From: Streptomyces liliifuscus
GTDB taxonomy: Bacteria > Actinomycetota > Actinomycetes > Streptomycetales > Streptomycetaceae
NCBI RefSeq assembly: GCF_016598615.1
Contig: NZ_CP066831.1
Location: 682,001-746,000 of the forward strand
DNA length: 64,000 bases
Direction of reading: 5' to 3'
Shown here piece by piece: positions 34,798 through 43,592 of this stretch (positions are counted from its first letter, which is position 1; each line of letters opens with the position of its first letter). The notes under the pieces are model-generated. The model was not told the DNA's origin. It did not search any database and saw only the letters and a program-made list of their open reading frames with translations. Both the position numbers and the translations under genes were made by a program.

Positions 34798-35771
34798 CGG
34801 GTGTTGTCCTTCAGCAGTCGGAGCTGGAGCACCGTGATGCCCATGATCACGACGAACAGGACGTACGCCATGGCGCTGGCGTAGCCCATGTGGAAGAAGT
34901 TGAATCCCTCGCGGTACATGTCGAGCGACACGGTCAGCGTGGAGTCGGAGGGGCCGCCCTGGGTCATCACGAAGGGCTCCTCGAAGACGTTGAGGTAGCC
35001 GATGGTGGTGATGACCGTGGCGTACAGCAGGGTGGGCCGCAGCAGCGGGACGGTGATGCCGCGCAGTTCCTGCCAGGCGCCGGCGCCGTCGAGACGGGCC
35101 GCCTCGCGGACATCGGCCGGGATCGCCTGGAGGCCGGCGATGCACAGCACCATCACGGTGCCGAGGTTCCGCCACACGGCCATGGTGATCAGGGACGGCA
35201 TGGCCCAGGTCTCCGAGCCGAGGAAGTCCGGCGCCGTCAGGCCGACTTCGGAGGCGAGGGAGGCGATCAGTCCGTCGGAGGGGTCGAGCACGAAGCGCCA
35301 GACGACGGCCACGGCGACGATGGTGGTGACGACCGGCGCGTAGAAGCCGACCCGGAACAACGTACGGGCCCGGTCGATGCCGTTGTTCAGCAGGATCGCC
35401 GCCAGCAGTCCGAGGACGATGGTCGCGGGGACGCCGACGACCACGAAGTAGGCGGTGTTGAAGAGGGCCTTGAGGAACTTGTCGTCCTGGAAGAGCTGTG
35501 TGTAGTTGTCAAGGCCGACGAACTCCGCCTCCAGCGGGCGGGTGACGTTGCGGGCGCCGAAGTCGGTGAAGCTCATCAGGAGCGTGGCGACGATCGGGAA
35601 GAGCATGAAGACGCCGAAGAGCACCAGGAACGGCGTGGAGAACAGCCACCCGGTCAGGTTGTGCTTGCTCAGTGAGCGGCGGCCGCGGCGGGTGCGACCG
35701 GATTTCCCGCCGCTGTCGGGGCTCTTGTCGACGGCCGCCTGTGGGACGGCGGGTCCTGTGGTGAGGGACAT
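34794..35771 (-). CDS. ABC sugar transporter permease, MalF-like (CUT1)
   Basis: Encodes 325 aa. A basic cytoplasmic N-terminus (GKSGRTRRGRRSLSKHN) precedes six membrane helices. The EAA loop is EAARLDGAGAWQELRGITVP. It forms the heterodimeric channel with the MalG-like protein whose start it overlaps. It follows the binding-protein gene by 24 bp. Confidence 0.92.
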   Translation of the reverse strand: MSLTTGPAVPQAAVDKSPDSGGKSGRTRRGRRSLSKHNLTGWLFSTPFLVLFGVFMLFPIVATLLMSFTDFGARNVTRPLEAEFVGLDNYTQLFQDDKFLKALFNTAYFVVVGVPATIVLGLLAAILLNNGIDRARTLFRVGFYAPVVTTIVAVAVVWRFVLDPSDGLIASLASEVGLTAPDFLGSETWAMPSLITMAVWRNLGTVMVLCIAGLQAIPADVREAARLDGAGAWQELRGITVPLLRPTLLYATVITTIGYLNVFEEPFVMTQGGPSDSTLTVSLDMYREGFNFFHMGYASAMAYVLFVVIMGITVLQLRLLKDNTR

Positions 35772-35795
35772 CAGGGAACGCTCTCCTACTGCCTT

Positions 35796-37040
35796 CTACT
35801 GCACGAGTCCTTCGATCTCGGACTGGGCCTTGTCCAGCGCGGCCTTCGCGGAGGACTTGCCCTGGGTGACCGACTCGATGGCCGTGTCCACCTTGGAGGT
35901 GATCTCGGTCAGCTTGGGCTGGGAGGGGGTGGCGCGGGCGGTGTCCATCTGCTTCCGCCACACCTGCATGGTGGGGTCGGTGGCGAGGTCGCCGGTCTTC
36001 CAGGCGGCCGTGTTGGCGGGCAGGTCGTTGGTCCGCTCGAACCAGTCGACTTGGCCCTTGGCGCCGGTGAGGTAGGAGACGAGTTCCTTGGCGGCGGCCT
36101 TGTGGTCGCTGTCGGCGGAGACCGCGAGGCTGGACCCGCCGGCCATGGACACCGATGCCTCATCGGCGGGTACGGGGGCGACGGCCCACTTGCCCTTGAT
36201 GTCGGGGTAGTTCTCGTCGAGGAGGTTGGTGATCCAGGGGCCGCCGAAGAACATGGGTACGGCACCGGAGTTGAAGTCCTTGGTGACGTCGTAGCCGGGG
36301 CGTACGGACTTCTCGCTGAGGCCCTTGTCGAAGTAACTGCCGTAGTTCTCCAGCGCCTTGACGGCCGCGTCGGAGTTCACGACGGCCTTGCCGTTGTCGT
36401 CGATGACGGCGCCGCCGGCGGAGTACAGGAACTGGTAGAAGCTCTGTACGGTGTCGAGTCCACCCGGCTGGATGGACAGACCCCACTTGGTGTCGGCCTT
36501 CTTCTGGTACGCCTCGGCCGCGCTCTGGAGCTCGGCCATGGTGGCCGGAGCCTTCTTGATCCCCGCCTTGGTGGCGAGGTCGGTGCGGTAGAAGAGCACG
36601 CGAGTGTCGACGTACCACGGCACGCCGTAGGTCTTACCGTCGTAGGAACCCTGCTGCCAGGCGGCGGGGAAGAAGTCGCCCTCGCGGAAGGTCTTGGTGT
36701 CGACCGGCTCCAGGACACCCATGTCGGCGAACTCGCCCAGGTAGCTCCCGCCCATCTGCATCACGTCGGGCAGCTTCCCGGCGGCGGCAGCGGCGACCAG
36801 CTTCTGGTGGGCCACGTCCCAGCCGATCGGGGTGATCTTGACCTTGATGTTGGAGTGCGACTTCTCGTACTCCTTGGCGACATCGCCGAGCTTCTCCCCC
36901 TCCGTGCCCATCGCCCACACGGTCAGGGTCTGCTTGGCGTCTGCTGCCACGCCCGCGCCACCCGAGCCGCCACAGGCGGTGAGGGTGAGCGCAGACGCCA
37001 GGGTGAGTGCGATCGACCCGGTTGCGACGGCGCGGTTCAT
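35796..37040 (-). CDS. ABC transporter sugar-binding lipoprotein
   Basis: Encodes 414 aa from ATG 37040 with GGAGGAG upstream. The signal ends in a lipobox LTAC with Cys23, so the mature protein is membrane-anchored. The rest is a family 1 extracellular solute-binding fold (TLTVWAMGTEGEKLGDVAKE; FFGGPWITNLLDENYPDIKG; LAVSADSDHKAAAKELVSYL). It captures an oligosaccharide for the two permeases. A LacI-type operator within a long inverted repeat lies 21-55 bp upstream of the start, implying repression of the whole operon. Confidence 0.92.
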   Translation of the reverse strand: MNRAVATGSIALTLASALTLTACGGSGGAGVAADAKQTLTVWAMGTEGEKLGDVAKEYEKSHSNIKVKITPIGWDVAHQKLVAAAAAGKLPDVMQMGGSYLGEFADMGVLEPVDTKTFREGDFFPAAWQQGSYDGKTYGVPWYVDTRVLFYRTDLATKAGIKKAPATMAELQSAAEAYQKKADTKWGLSIQPGGLDTVQSFYQFLYSAGGAVIDDNGKAVVNSDAAVKALENYGSYFDKGLSEKSVRPGYDVTKDFNSGAVPMFFGGPWITNLLDENYPDIKGKWAVAPVPADEASVSMAGGSSLAVSADSDHKAAAKELVSYLTGAKGQVDWFERTNDLPANTAAWKTGDLATDPTMQVWRKQMDTARATPSQPKLTEITSKVDTAIESVTQGKSSAKAALDKAQSEIEGLVQ

Positions 37041-37060
37041 GGGCGGCTCCTCCTTGAGCG

Positions 37061-37095
37061 GTGATGTATGCGCTGCCTGTAAGCGCATACATCAC
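37061..37095 (-). promoter_or_regulatory. LacI-type operator inside a 14-bp-arm inverted repeat
   Basis: GTGATGTATGCGCT (37061-37074) and AGCGCATACATCAC (37082-37095) are perfect complements separated by 7 bp. The right arm plus spacer contains TGTAAGCGCATACA (37078-37091), a centre-CG LacI operator. The same 14-mer, with changes only at the W positions, lies before the LacI gene (38864-38877). Confidence 0.75.
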
Positions 37096-37716
37096 TCTGT
37101 TGCAGCGATTCCGGGCCTGGCAAGAGGGGCCTTGGTCACACTCCCGTAACGAGAGGGACATCCGACGGGTGGCCCGCTCCGCCCGGCGCGACCGTGCCGA
37201 CCGTGATGGGCCTGTGCGAGAGCAACGTAAAACGGATCAGTGCGTGGGGAAAGGATCTGTGATCCAGGGCTCTCGCCACGGAATGGTTGCGTGGGCTCCA
37301 GGAGGCTCGCCGCACGGTTGGTGGCGGGTGCGGGCTTTGCTGGCGCTACCGTGCGGTGGGGGCGTGCGCTCGCGACGGTTCCGTAGCCGGAGACGGCTAC
37401 GGCGGGGCGCGACGAGGTTGGCGCCGACGTACTGCGTCTCGACGAGGGGTTCGTTGGCGGGATCGAGCGCCGGGGGCGCCCTGGGAGGACTGGCTCTCGG
37501 GGGTCGGAACAGTTGACCGCGGCGAGGGTCGGGGACTACTTGATGCGGTTTGCGCCGATCCGATCCGTGTCGGCAGGGACAGGGACAGCGGTGAGTCTGT
37601 TCGCGCCCACGTCTACGCGTTGGCGGGAGCCGGCGCCCGGAGGTCAGGCGGCCGGTGGGCCGCATGCGGGTGTCGCATGTCGGGTGGGCGGCGACCGGGC
37701 ATCGGACGGGCGGCGT
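37096..37716. other. Non-coding stretch between the binding-protein operator and the LacI gene
   Basis: About 620 bp. Several frames stay open, as GC-rich DNA allows, but none shows a ribosome-binding site with credible protein. The upstream (left) end should contain the promoter of the sugar-import operon. I see no further operator copy here. Confidence 0.4.
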
Positions 37717-38808
37717 TCAGCCGGTCGCCATCGAGGGGGGCGCCGTCGCCTCGTCGCAACCGCAGCTTGCCCGGCGGACGACACCGACAGGCAGCATCAG
37801 TGAGACAGGCTCCTCGGGCGGCTGTCCGCTCAGCCGTCGAACCAGCAGGTCGACGGCCTCCTCCCCCATGCGCACCATCGGCTGACGCACGGTGGTCAGG
37901 GCGGGGCGTACCAGGCGGCTCAACGGGATGCCGTCGAAGCCGGTCACGACCACGTCGTCGGGGACTCGTACACCACGGCGTTCGAGCGCCTGGAGCGCAC
38001 CCACCGCCATCTGGTCGTTGGCGAACACGAACGCCTCGGGCCGGTCGCCGTCTCCCTCGCACAGCAAGTGCGCGGCGCGGGCGCCTTCGGCCTGGGTCAT
38101 CATCGGCATGCGCAGTGCCGGCGCGGCGGCGGCCTCGATCCCGGCCTCCAGGCAGGCCCGGCGGAATCCGCGGAAACGCGCCTCGACGTCCGGAGACTCG
38201 TCGACGAGCCCCACGTAGGCGAGGCGGCGCAGCCCGTGGTCCTGGACCAGGTGGCGGGTCAGCTCGTACTGGCCGTCCTCGTTGGCGACCTCGACGTGGT
38301 CGAGGTGGTCGAGCGAGGGGTCCTGCGCGCGGGGGCCGGCCAGCATCACCACCGGTCGGCGCCGGGAGATCGCTTCGAGCTCCTCGGTCGGTACCGTGCG
38401 GGCCATCACCGCGAAGCCGTCGACGCGGCCGGCCACCTGTGCCACGAGGTTCTCCGGACCGCCTTCGAGGGAGGCGGCGATCAGCAGCGCGTACCCGTGC
38501 CGGCGGGCCGCGCGTTCCATGCCCCGGATGATCTGGTCCGAGTAGAGCATCGCGGCATCGTCGTCCTCGGCGCCGAGCGTGTCCGGGTCGGAATAGTCCG
38601 GGAAGCACAGGCCGAGGACGCCGGTCGAACGGCTGGCCAGACCGCGGGCGTTGCCGCTCGGCACGTATCCCAGTTCACCGGCCGCCGCCAGCACCCTTTC
38701 GCGGGTGGCGGCGCGCACGGAGTCGGGGCTGCGGTACACCCGGGACACCGTCGCGATGGACACGCCGGAGCGTTCGGCCACGTCGTACACCGTGGGGATC
38801 GCGTTCAC
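37717..38808 (-). CDS. LacI family transcriptional regulator of the sugar operon
   Basis: Encodes 363 aa from GTG 38808, giving the normal short lead before the helix-turn-helix (PTVYDVAERSGVSIATVSRV). An ATG at 38874 is in frame but lies inside the operator. The sugar-binding core follows (VLGLCFPDYSD, VFANDQMAVGALQALERRGV, VTGFDGIPLS). It is in the same orientation as, and upstream of, the CUT1/GH1/glucoamylase-like genes. Matching operators before itself and before the binding-protein gene support direct and autoregulatory control. It is not CebR by operator sequence, since the CebR site I recall is TGGGAGCGCTCCCA. Confidence 0.88.
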   Translation of the reverse strand: MNAIPTVYDVAERSGVSIATVSRVYRSPDSVRAATRERVLAAAGELGYVPSGNARGLASRSTGVLGLCFPDYSDPDTLGAEDDDAAMLYSDQIIRGMERAARRHGYALLIAASLEGGPENLVAQVAGRVDGFAVMARTVPTEELEAISRRRPVVMLAGPRAQDPSLDHLDHVEVANEDGQYELTRHLVQDHGLRRLAYVGLVDESPDVEARFRGFRRACLEAGIEAAAAPALRMPMMTQAEGARAAHLLCEGDGDRPEAFVFANDQMAVGALQALERRGVRVPDDVVVTGFDGIPLSRLVRPALTTVRQPMVRMGEEAVDLLVRRLSGQPPEEPVSLMLPVGVVRRASCGCDEATAPPSMATG

Positions 38809-38863
38809 GATGCGGTGCCGTTCATGGGTCGGGCCCCCGTCTCTTCTGATGCATGCACGTAGA

Positions 38864-38877
38864 TGAAAGCGCATTCA
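38864..38877 (-). promoter_or_regulatory. LacI autoregulatory operator TGAAAGCGCATTCA
   Basis: Near-palindrome with central CG, matching TGTAAGCGCATACA of the binding-protein operator at 12 of 14 positions. It lies 56 bp before the GTG start of the LacI gene. Confidence 0.7.
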
Positions 38878-39430
38878 CCCTAGGGCGGGCGGGTCTACGA
38901 GGCAACCGGGGCTCGGGGGCGGGGGTGTCGTGGCTGCCGGGGGGGGCGGGGACCTCTCCCCTGTCGTTGGCTGAAACCTGCGGGTTCGGGGCCGTTCGCG
39001 CCCGGGGGCACTTTCTCACTGAGGGGACCGCCCTCAAATACGCCTCAGCGAGATGGAGCCGACAACGAAGAGCAACCGCGGGACCCGCCAGATCAGGAAC
39101 CTCTGCCGACCCGCCCATGGCGCAGGTCCGACATCCGCACTTTCCGACCCGTCGTCCGCGCCAGAAGGTAGGTATTCGTCACCGTGTACGGCGCGCGGCT
39201 CGCCGATGGACCACCTTCGGTCGTCGGCGTTGTGAGGAACGAAGAAGCATGCACCGCAGGGCGGAACGCATTGCTCCATGAGCAGGCGGCCTCAAGCGCT
39301 GCGCGGACGCGCCGTCGTCCTCGCCCCGGTACCCCACTAGTCAGTAGCCGAACAGGGCGAAGAGCCGTCCCGCCGCGGATGGATCCAGACAGCGTGGCGG
39401 TTCTCAGCAGACGGCGCCCGCCGCGGCCGC
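38878..39430. other. Non-coding stretch with a G-rich block
   Basis: About 550 bp. It contains G-runs between 38908 and 38951 (four or more runs of at least four G, one of eight or nine) with quadruplex-forming potential on the plus strand. No supportable gene is present. Confidence 0.45.
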
Positions 39431-39769
39431 TCAGAGGTGGCCGTCCAGGAACGTCCGTACCTCGGCGATGGTCATGGGCCCCGTGCCGTGCGCCACCGCC
39501 TCTCCCTCCTTCAGCAGGACGTAGGACGGGGCTCCGGTGATCCCGTATCGCTCGGTTGCGGCCGGACAGCGCGTGATGTCGGCGCGGACGGCCGTCAAGC
39601 GGCCCGTGTAGTCGTCGGCGATGCCACCCACGACGAGGTCCATCACCCGGCAGGGCTCGATCGCCTTGGGCCAAGTCCCTGTGAAGTACGCGAGGACCGG
39701 AACTCCGCTCATCCCGAGGATGAAATCGAACTCCGCGTCCTCACGGGGTCGGTGAACCCGCTTCGCCAT
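39431..39769 (-). CDS. Thioredoxin-fold protein with degenerate active site
   Basis: Encodes 112 aa from ATG 39769 with AGGAG 6 bp upstream. The order is that of thioredoxin: VPVLAYFTGTWPKAIEPC, a strand LTAVRADITRCPAATERYGI, then the cis-Pro-like GAPSYVLLKEGE. The canonical WCGPC is replaced by TWPKAIEPC, so the first Cys is gone and only the second is kept. A classic dithiol oxidoreductase mechanism is therefore unlikely. It may be a chaperone-like or mixed-disulfide protein. Monocistronic. Confidence 0.7.
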   Translation of the reverse strand: MAKRVHRPREDAEFDFILGMSGVPVLAYFTGTWPKAIEPCRVMDLVVGGIADDYTGRLTAVRADITRCPAATERYGITGAPSYVLLKEGEAVAHGTGPMTIAEVRTFLDGHL

Positions 39770-40180
39770 GGGAGCTCCTGATCTCACGTTCCGTCATTCC
39801 ATCCCCATCATCCCTCGCGCGATGTGCCGGGCCGGCCCGGTCGGTCCTCCGGTTGACCTGCCGGGAGGGAGGCCGGGGGCCGTCGCGGAACCACGGTGGC
39901 CTGCGGCGCGAGCGGCCCGGCTCCCCGCCCGTGGTGACCAGGCTTGGCCGCCCCGGCGGTCACCCGGCTGCAGCCCGCCGCGCGCCCGTGGGCCAGCTCG
40001 TGCCAGGGCAGCGCCCCCGACGGGCTTCCCGAGGCCTTGTCCGGTCTTCACATCGACCAGCGGTGTCAGCAAGGCTGATACCGCTCTTCGACGGGCCGTA
40101 TGAGCCGGCTGATGGCGCCGAGAACGAGGCACGATTCCTGGACCGCTCGCGGACGTGGGCGCGGACGGTCGACGTACGCG
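39770..40180. other. Non-coding stretch
   Basis: About 410 bp between two minus-strand genes. Frames are open by base composition only. I found no repeat or clear hairpin here. Confidence 0.35.
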
Positions 40181-41323
40181 TCAGCTGACCCCAAGACCGA
40201 CCGCGAGGGTCAGTTCAAGGACCCGGTGTGGCGACGCGAGATCCGGAAACAGCTCCCGCAGCTGCGACATCCGGTACCGGACGGTCTGGGGATGGACGAA
40301 CAACGCCGCCGCCACCTCGTCCCGCCTGCCCTGGTGCAGCAGCCACTCCCGCAACGTCTCCTCCAGCCGCCGCCCGGTCGCGGGCGGCAAGGTCCGCAAC
40401 GGTGCGAGGGCCCGGGCACGCAGGTCTGCGAACGCGTCCGCGTCGGCGCTCAGCACCAGCTCGGGCAGGTGGTCCTCGGTGTCGCGTATGTCGGAGGAGA
40501 GGGAGCGCGCGCGTACGGCTCGTGCGTACGAGGCGGACGCACGGGTCCATGGCCGGGCAGGGCCGACCACGGCGGTGCGGTCGGTGAGCTGCCGCAGGAG
40601 ATGTGATCGGTCGGCATCGGGGACGAGCAGCACACCGGTGGCGTCCGGCAGATCGTCGAGGACGAGGGTGCTCGGGTCGTCGAGCGCGCGGTAGGCGGGC
40701 CGGGCCTGGGCGGCGGGCAGCAGGACCGCGGTCAGTGAGACCGGAGGCTGCCACCCGGCCCGTTGAGCAGAGGCCAGCAGCACGTCCGGGCTCGCGCCGG
40801 CGAGGAGGTCGCGGGCCAGGTGTTCCAGGTGGCGCTCCTGGGCCCGGCCCCGGGCGGCCAGTTCGTCGGCGTGGCCAGCGGCGCTCGCGGCGGAGAGCTC
40901 GTCGATGTAGGCGAAGGTCAGCTCGGCGAACTTGGCGACCTCGGCGGCGGGCAGACCCGCGGGTACGGCACCCGCCGCCAGGCATCGCCAGGCCACGCGG
41001 GCGCCGACGCGGTAGGCGCTGAGCAGGGCGTCCATCGAACGGCCGTCGCGCACCTCGCCGCGGCCCAGCTCGTAGGCCGCGTCACCGGCGTCGCCGCCCG
41101 TGGCGTTCCCGCTCGCGAGGTCCAGGTAGTGCCCCAGGGCGGTGCGGACGGCTCGGCGGATGGTGGCGCCCATGCGGCCCGAAAGGGCGTTGGCGTAGGG
41201 AGGGACCTCGTCGATGATCGCCTGGACGACCTCGTCGGCGGTGCTCTTCAGCGCGGCCCGAAGTACGGTGACCGTCGTCTCATCCAGGGCCAGCTCGCTG
41301 GCCCTCCGGATTGCATAGCTCAC
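40181..41323 (-). CDS. PucR-like transcriptional regulator of the desaturase pair
   Basis: Encodes 380 aa from GTG 41323; a TTG 21 bp earlier is the alternative. The middle is a GAF/PucR-N-type alpha-helical sensor region. The C-terminus carries the PucR helix-turn-helix (EVAAALFVHPQTVRYRMSQL, RELFPDL). It diverges from the ferredoxin reductase and desaturase genes, an arrangement I recall as common in actinobacteria. It would sense lipid status or a related signal, which is inference. Confidence 0.85.
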   Translation of the reverse strand: MSYAIRRASELALDETTVTVLRAALKSTADEVVQAIIDEVPPYANALSGRMGATIRRAVRTALGHYLDLASGNATGGDAGDAAYELGRGEVRDGRSMDALLSAYRVGARVAWRCLAAGAVPAGLPAAEVAKFAELTFAYIDELSAASAAGHADELAARGRAQERHLEHLARDLLAGASPDVLLASAQRAGWQPPVSLTAVLLPAAQARPAYRALDDPSTLVLDDLPDATGVLLVPDADRSHLLRQLTDRTAVVGPARPWTRASASYARAVRARSLSSDIRDTEDHLPELVLSADADAFADLRARALAPLRTLPPATGRRLEETLREWLLHQGRRDEVAAALFVHPQTVRYRMSQLRELFPDLASPHRVLELTLAVGLGVS

Positions 41324-41363
41324 GTTTTTGTTCCCAGCGAACAATTCAGCCGACCAGATTTAC

Positions 41364-41379
41364 GTCCTACGGTCAGGAC
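41364..41379. promoter_or_regulatory. Palindrome in the PucR/desaturase divergent promoter
   Basis: GTCCT-ACGGTC-AGGAC lies in the 87-bp gap, 32 bp before the ATG at 41411. TTTACG sequences flank both sides (TTTACGTCC and ACTTTACG), possibly -10/-35 parts. Candidate operator for the PucR protein. Confidence 0.4.
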
Positions 41380-41410
41380 TTTACGCCCTGAGGCGCAGCA
41401 AGCTGGAGGC

Positions 41411-42466
41411 ATGACGAGTACAGCTCCCCGCAGCAGGGCGTGGAAACTGCTGGAGATGGTCACGACGCCACTGCTGCCGTCGGACTACCTCGACCTGGTC
41501 AGCCCGCTGCGTGCGGGCGCCGACCTGCGTGGGCGCATCGAGGCCGTGCACCCCGAGACGGGTGACGCCGCGACCGTCGTGATCAGACCGGGACGGGGCT
41601 GGCGCGGCCACACAGCCGGTCAGTACGTGCGGATCGGGGTCGATGTCGACGGGGTGCGCCTGTGGCGTGCCTACTCCCTCACCTCGCCGACAGACCGCAG
41701 GGACGGCCGCGTCACGATCACCGTGAAGGCGATCCCGGACGGCAAGGTCAGCAACCACCTGGTCCGCAGGGCGAAACCGGGCACGCTGATTCAGCTCGAC
41801 CAGCCGACCGGTGACTTCGTGTTGCCGCAGGCCAAGCCCGCCAAGGTGCTCTACCTGACAGCCGGCAGTGGCATCACACCCGTGATGGGCATGCTGCGCG
41901 ACACCGAGTTCGACGACGTCGTCATGGTGCACTGCGCGCCACAGCCGCAAGACGTGATCTTCCGCAGCGAACTGCACGACCTGGTCGCGGACAAGAAGCT
42001 GCGGCTCACCGAGGTGCACACCGACACGGACGGCATGCTCGACATCGCCCGTCTCGACGAACTCGTGCCCGACTGGGCCGAGCGCGAGACCTGGGCCTGC
42101 GGGCCCGCGGGCCTGCTCGACGCCGCCGAGGAGCACTGGACCGAGCACGGCGTGCAGGAGCGCCTGCACACCGAACGCTTCCGCCCCGGCATCGTCGTCA
42201 CCGGCGACGGCGGCGAGGTCACGTTCAGCACCACCGGCAGGACCGTCGACGCGGACGGCGCCACGCCGTTGCTGGACATCGGCGAGGAGGCCGGCGTGCT
42301 CATGCCCTCCGGGTGCCGCATGGGCATCTGCTTCGGCTGCGTGACGCCGCTCAAGGCGGGCGCCGTCCGCGACCTGCGCACCGGCGAGATCACCGAGGCC
42401 GAGCCGGGCGTCCTCATCCAGACCTGCGTGTCCGCCGCGGCGGGCCCCTGCGACATCGAACGGTAG
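41411..42466 (+). CDS. Ferredoxin reductase with C-terminal 2Fe-2S domain
   Basis: Encodes 351 aa. The FAD-binding motif is RAYSLTSP, the NAD(P)H-binding region YLTAGSGITPVMGMLRD, and the cluster ligands are Cys302, Cys307, Cys310 and Cys339 (CX4CX2CX28C). It passes electrons from NAD(P)H to a partner oxygenase, here clearly the desaturase that starts 8 bp later. The pair parallels the Rv3230c-DesA3 pair of mycobacteria. GGAGG precedes the ATG. Confidence 0.92.
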   Translation: MTSTAPRSRAWKLLEMVTTPLLPSDYLDLVSPLRAGADLRGRIEAVHPETGDAATVVIRPGRGWRGHTAGQYVRIGVDVDGVRLWRAYSLTSPTDRRDGRVTITVKAIPDGKVSNHLVRRAKPGTLIQLDQPTGDFVLPQAKPAKVLYLTAGSGITPVMGMLRDTEFDDVVMVHCAPQPQDVIFRSELHDLVADKKLRLTEVHTDTDGMLDIARLDELVPDWAERETWACGPAGLLDAAEEHWTEHGVQERLHTERFRPGIVVTGDGGEVTFSTTGRTVDADGATPLLDIGEEAGVLMPSGCRMGICFGCVTPLKAGAVRDLRTGEITEAEPGVLIQTCVSAAAGPCDIER

Positions 42467-42473
42467 GAGCACC

Positions 42474-43592
42474 TTGACCGCCACCGACCCCACCGCCCAC
42501 CTGACCGCGGAGCAGATCGAGGAGCTCGGCCGCGAGCTGGACGCGATCCGCGACGAGGTGATCGCCAGCCGCGGGGAGAAGGACGCCGCCTACATCCGCA
42601 AGGTCATCTCGGCGCAGCGCAAGCTCGAGCTGGTCAGCCGGGGCGTACTGCTGTTCTCGATCTTCCCGCCCGCGTGGCTGATCGGCACCGCCGGTCTGTC
42701 CGTGGCGAAGATCATGGACAACATGGAGATCGGCCACAACATCCTGCACGGCCAGTGGGACTGGATGCGGGACCCGAAGATCCACTCCACCACCTGGGAG
42801 TGGGATCACGTCTCGCCGTCCGAGCAGTGGAAGCACTCGCACAACGAGCTGCACCACACGTACACCAACGTGATCGGCAAGGACAACGACCTCGGCTACG
42901 GCATCATGCGCGTCGACGAGGACCAGAGGTGGCACCCGTTCCACCTCGGCCAGCCGCTGTGGAACTTCATCAACGCCTGCTTCTTCGAGTACGGCATCGC
43001 GGCGTACGACCTGGAGCTCGGCAAGAACCTGCAGAAGCGCCGCCGCAAGAACCCGGAGTTCCGCGCGCGGGCCAGGGCCGTGGGCCGCAAGATCCGCAAG
43101 CAGGTGCTCAAGGACTACGTGATCCACCCGCTGCTGTCGGGCCCGTCGTTCCTCCCCACGCTCGCCGCCACGTTCACCGCGAACCTGGTCCGCAACCTCT
43201 GGACCCACTCGGTGATCATGTGCGGGCACTTCCCCGAGGGCGTGCAGGTCTTCGAGCGCCGGTCGATCAAGGGCGAGACGCGCGGCCAGTGGTACCTGCG
43301 CCAGATGATGGGCTCGGCGAACATCAGCGGCAGCAAGGCCATGCACTTCATGACCGGCAACCTCTCCCACCAGATCGAGCACCACCTGTTCCCGGACCTG
43401 CCGAGCAACCGGTACGCCGAGGTCGCGGTGAAGGTGCGCGCTCTGTTCGAGAAGTACGAGCTGGAGTACGTCACCGGGCCGCTGCCCAAGCAGGTGTTCT
43501 CCGCGTGGCACAAGGTCTTCCGGCTCTCCCTGCCGAACAAGAAGCCCAAGGTCAAGACACCGGACCGCGAGCAGGAACTCCTCGCGGCCTGA
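42474..43592 (+). CDS. Membrane fatty acid desaturase
   Basis: Encodes 372 aa from TTG 42474, supported by TAGGAG six bases upstream. The three di-iron histidine boxes are present: HNILH (88-92), HSHNELHH (121-128) and HQIEHH (299-304). Four membrane helices surround them. The enzyme introduces a cis double bond into membrane acyl chains using electrons from the preceding reductase. The first box differs slightly from the consensus HXXXH by having GH before it, still acceptable. Confidence 0.9.
   Translation: MTATDPTAHLTAEQIEELGRELDAIRDEVIASRGEKDAAYIRKVISAQRKLELVSRGVLLFSIFPPAWLIGTAGLSVAKIMDNMEIGHNILHGQWDWMRDPKIHSTTWEWDHVSPSEQWKHSHNELHHTYTNVIGKDNDLGYGIMRVDEDQRWHPFHLGQPLWNFINACFFEYGIAAYDLELGKNLQKRRRKNPEFRARARAVGRKIRKQVLKDYVIHPLLSGPSFLPTLAATFTANLVRNLWTHSVIMCGHFPEGVQVFERRSIKGETRGQWYLRQMMGSANISGSKAMHFMTGNLSHQIEHHLFPDLPSNRYAEVAVKVRALFEKYELEYVTGPLPKQVFSAWHKVFRLSLPNKKPKVKTPDREQELLAA

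Noticed and set aside
37287..38531. Plus-strand frame over the LacI gene
   Set aside because: Arg-rich shadow of the LacI gene without a ribosome-binding site or motifs.
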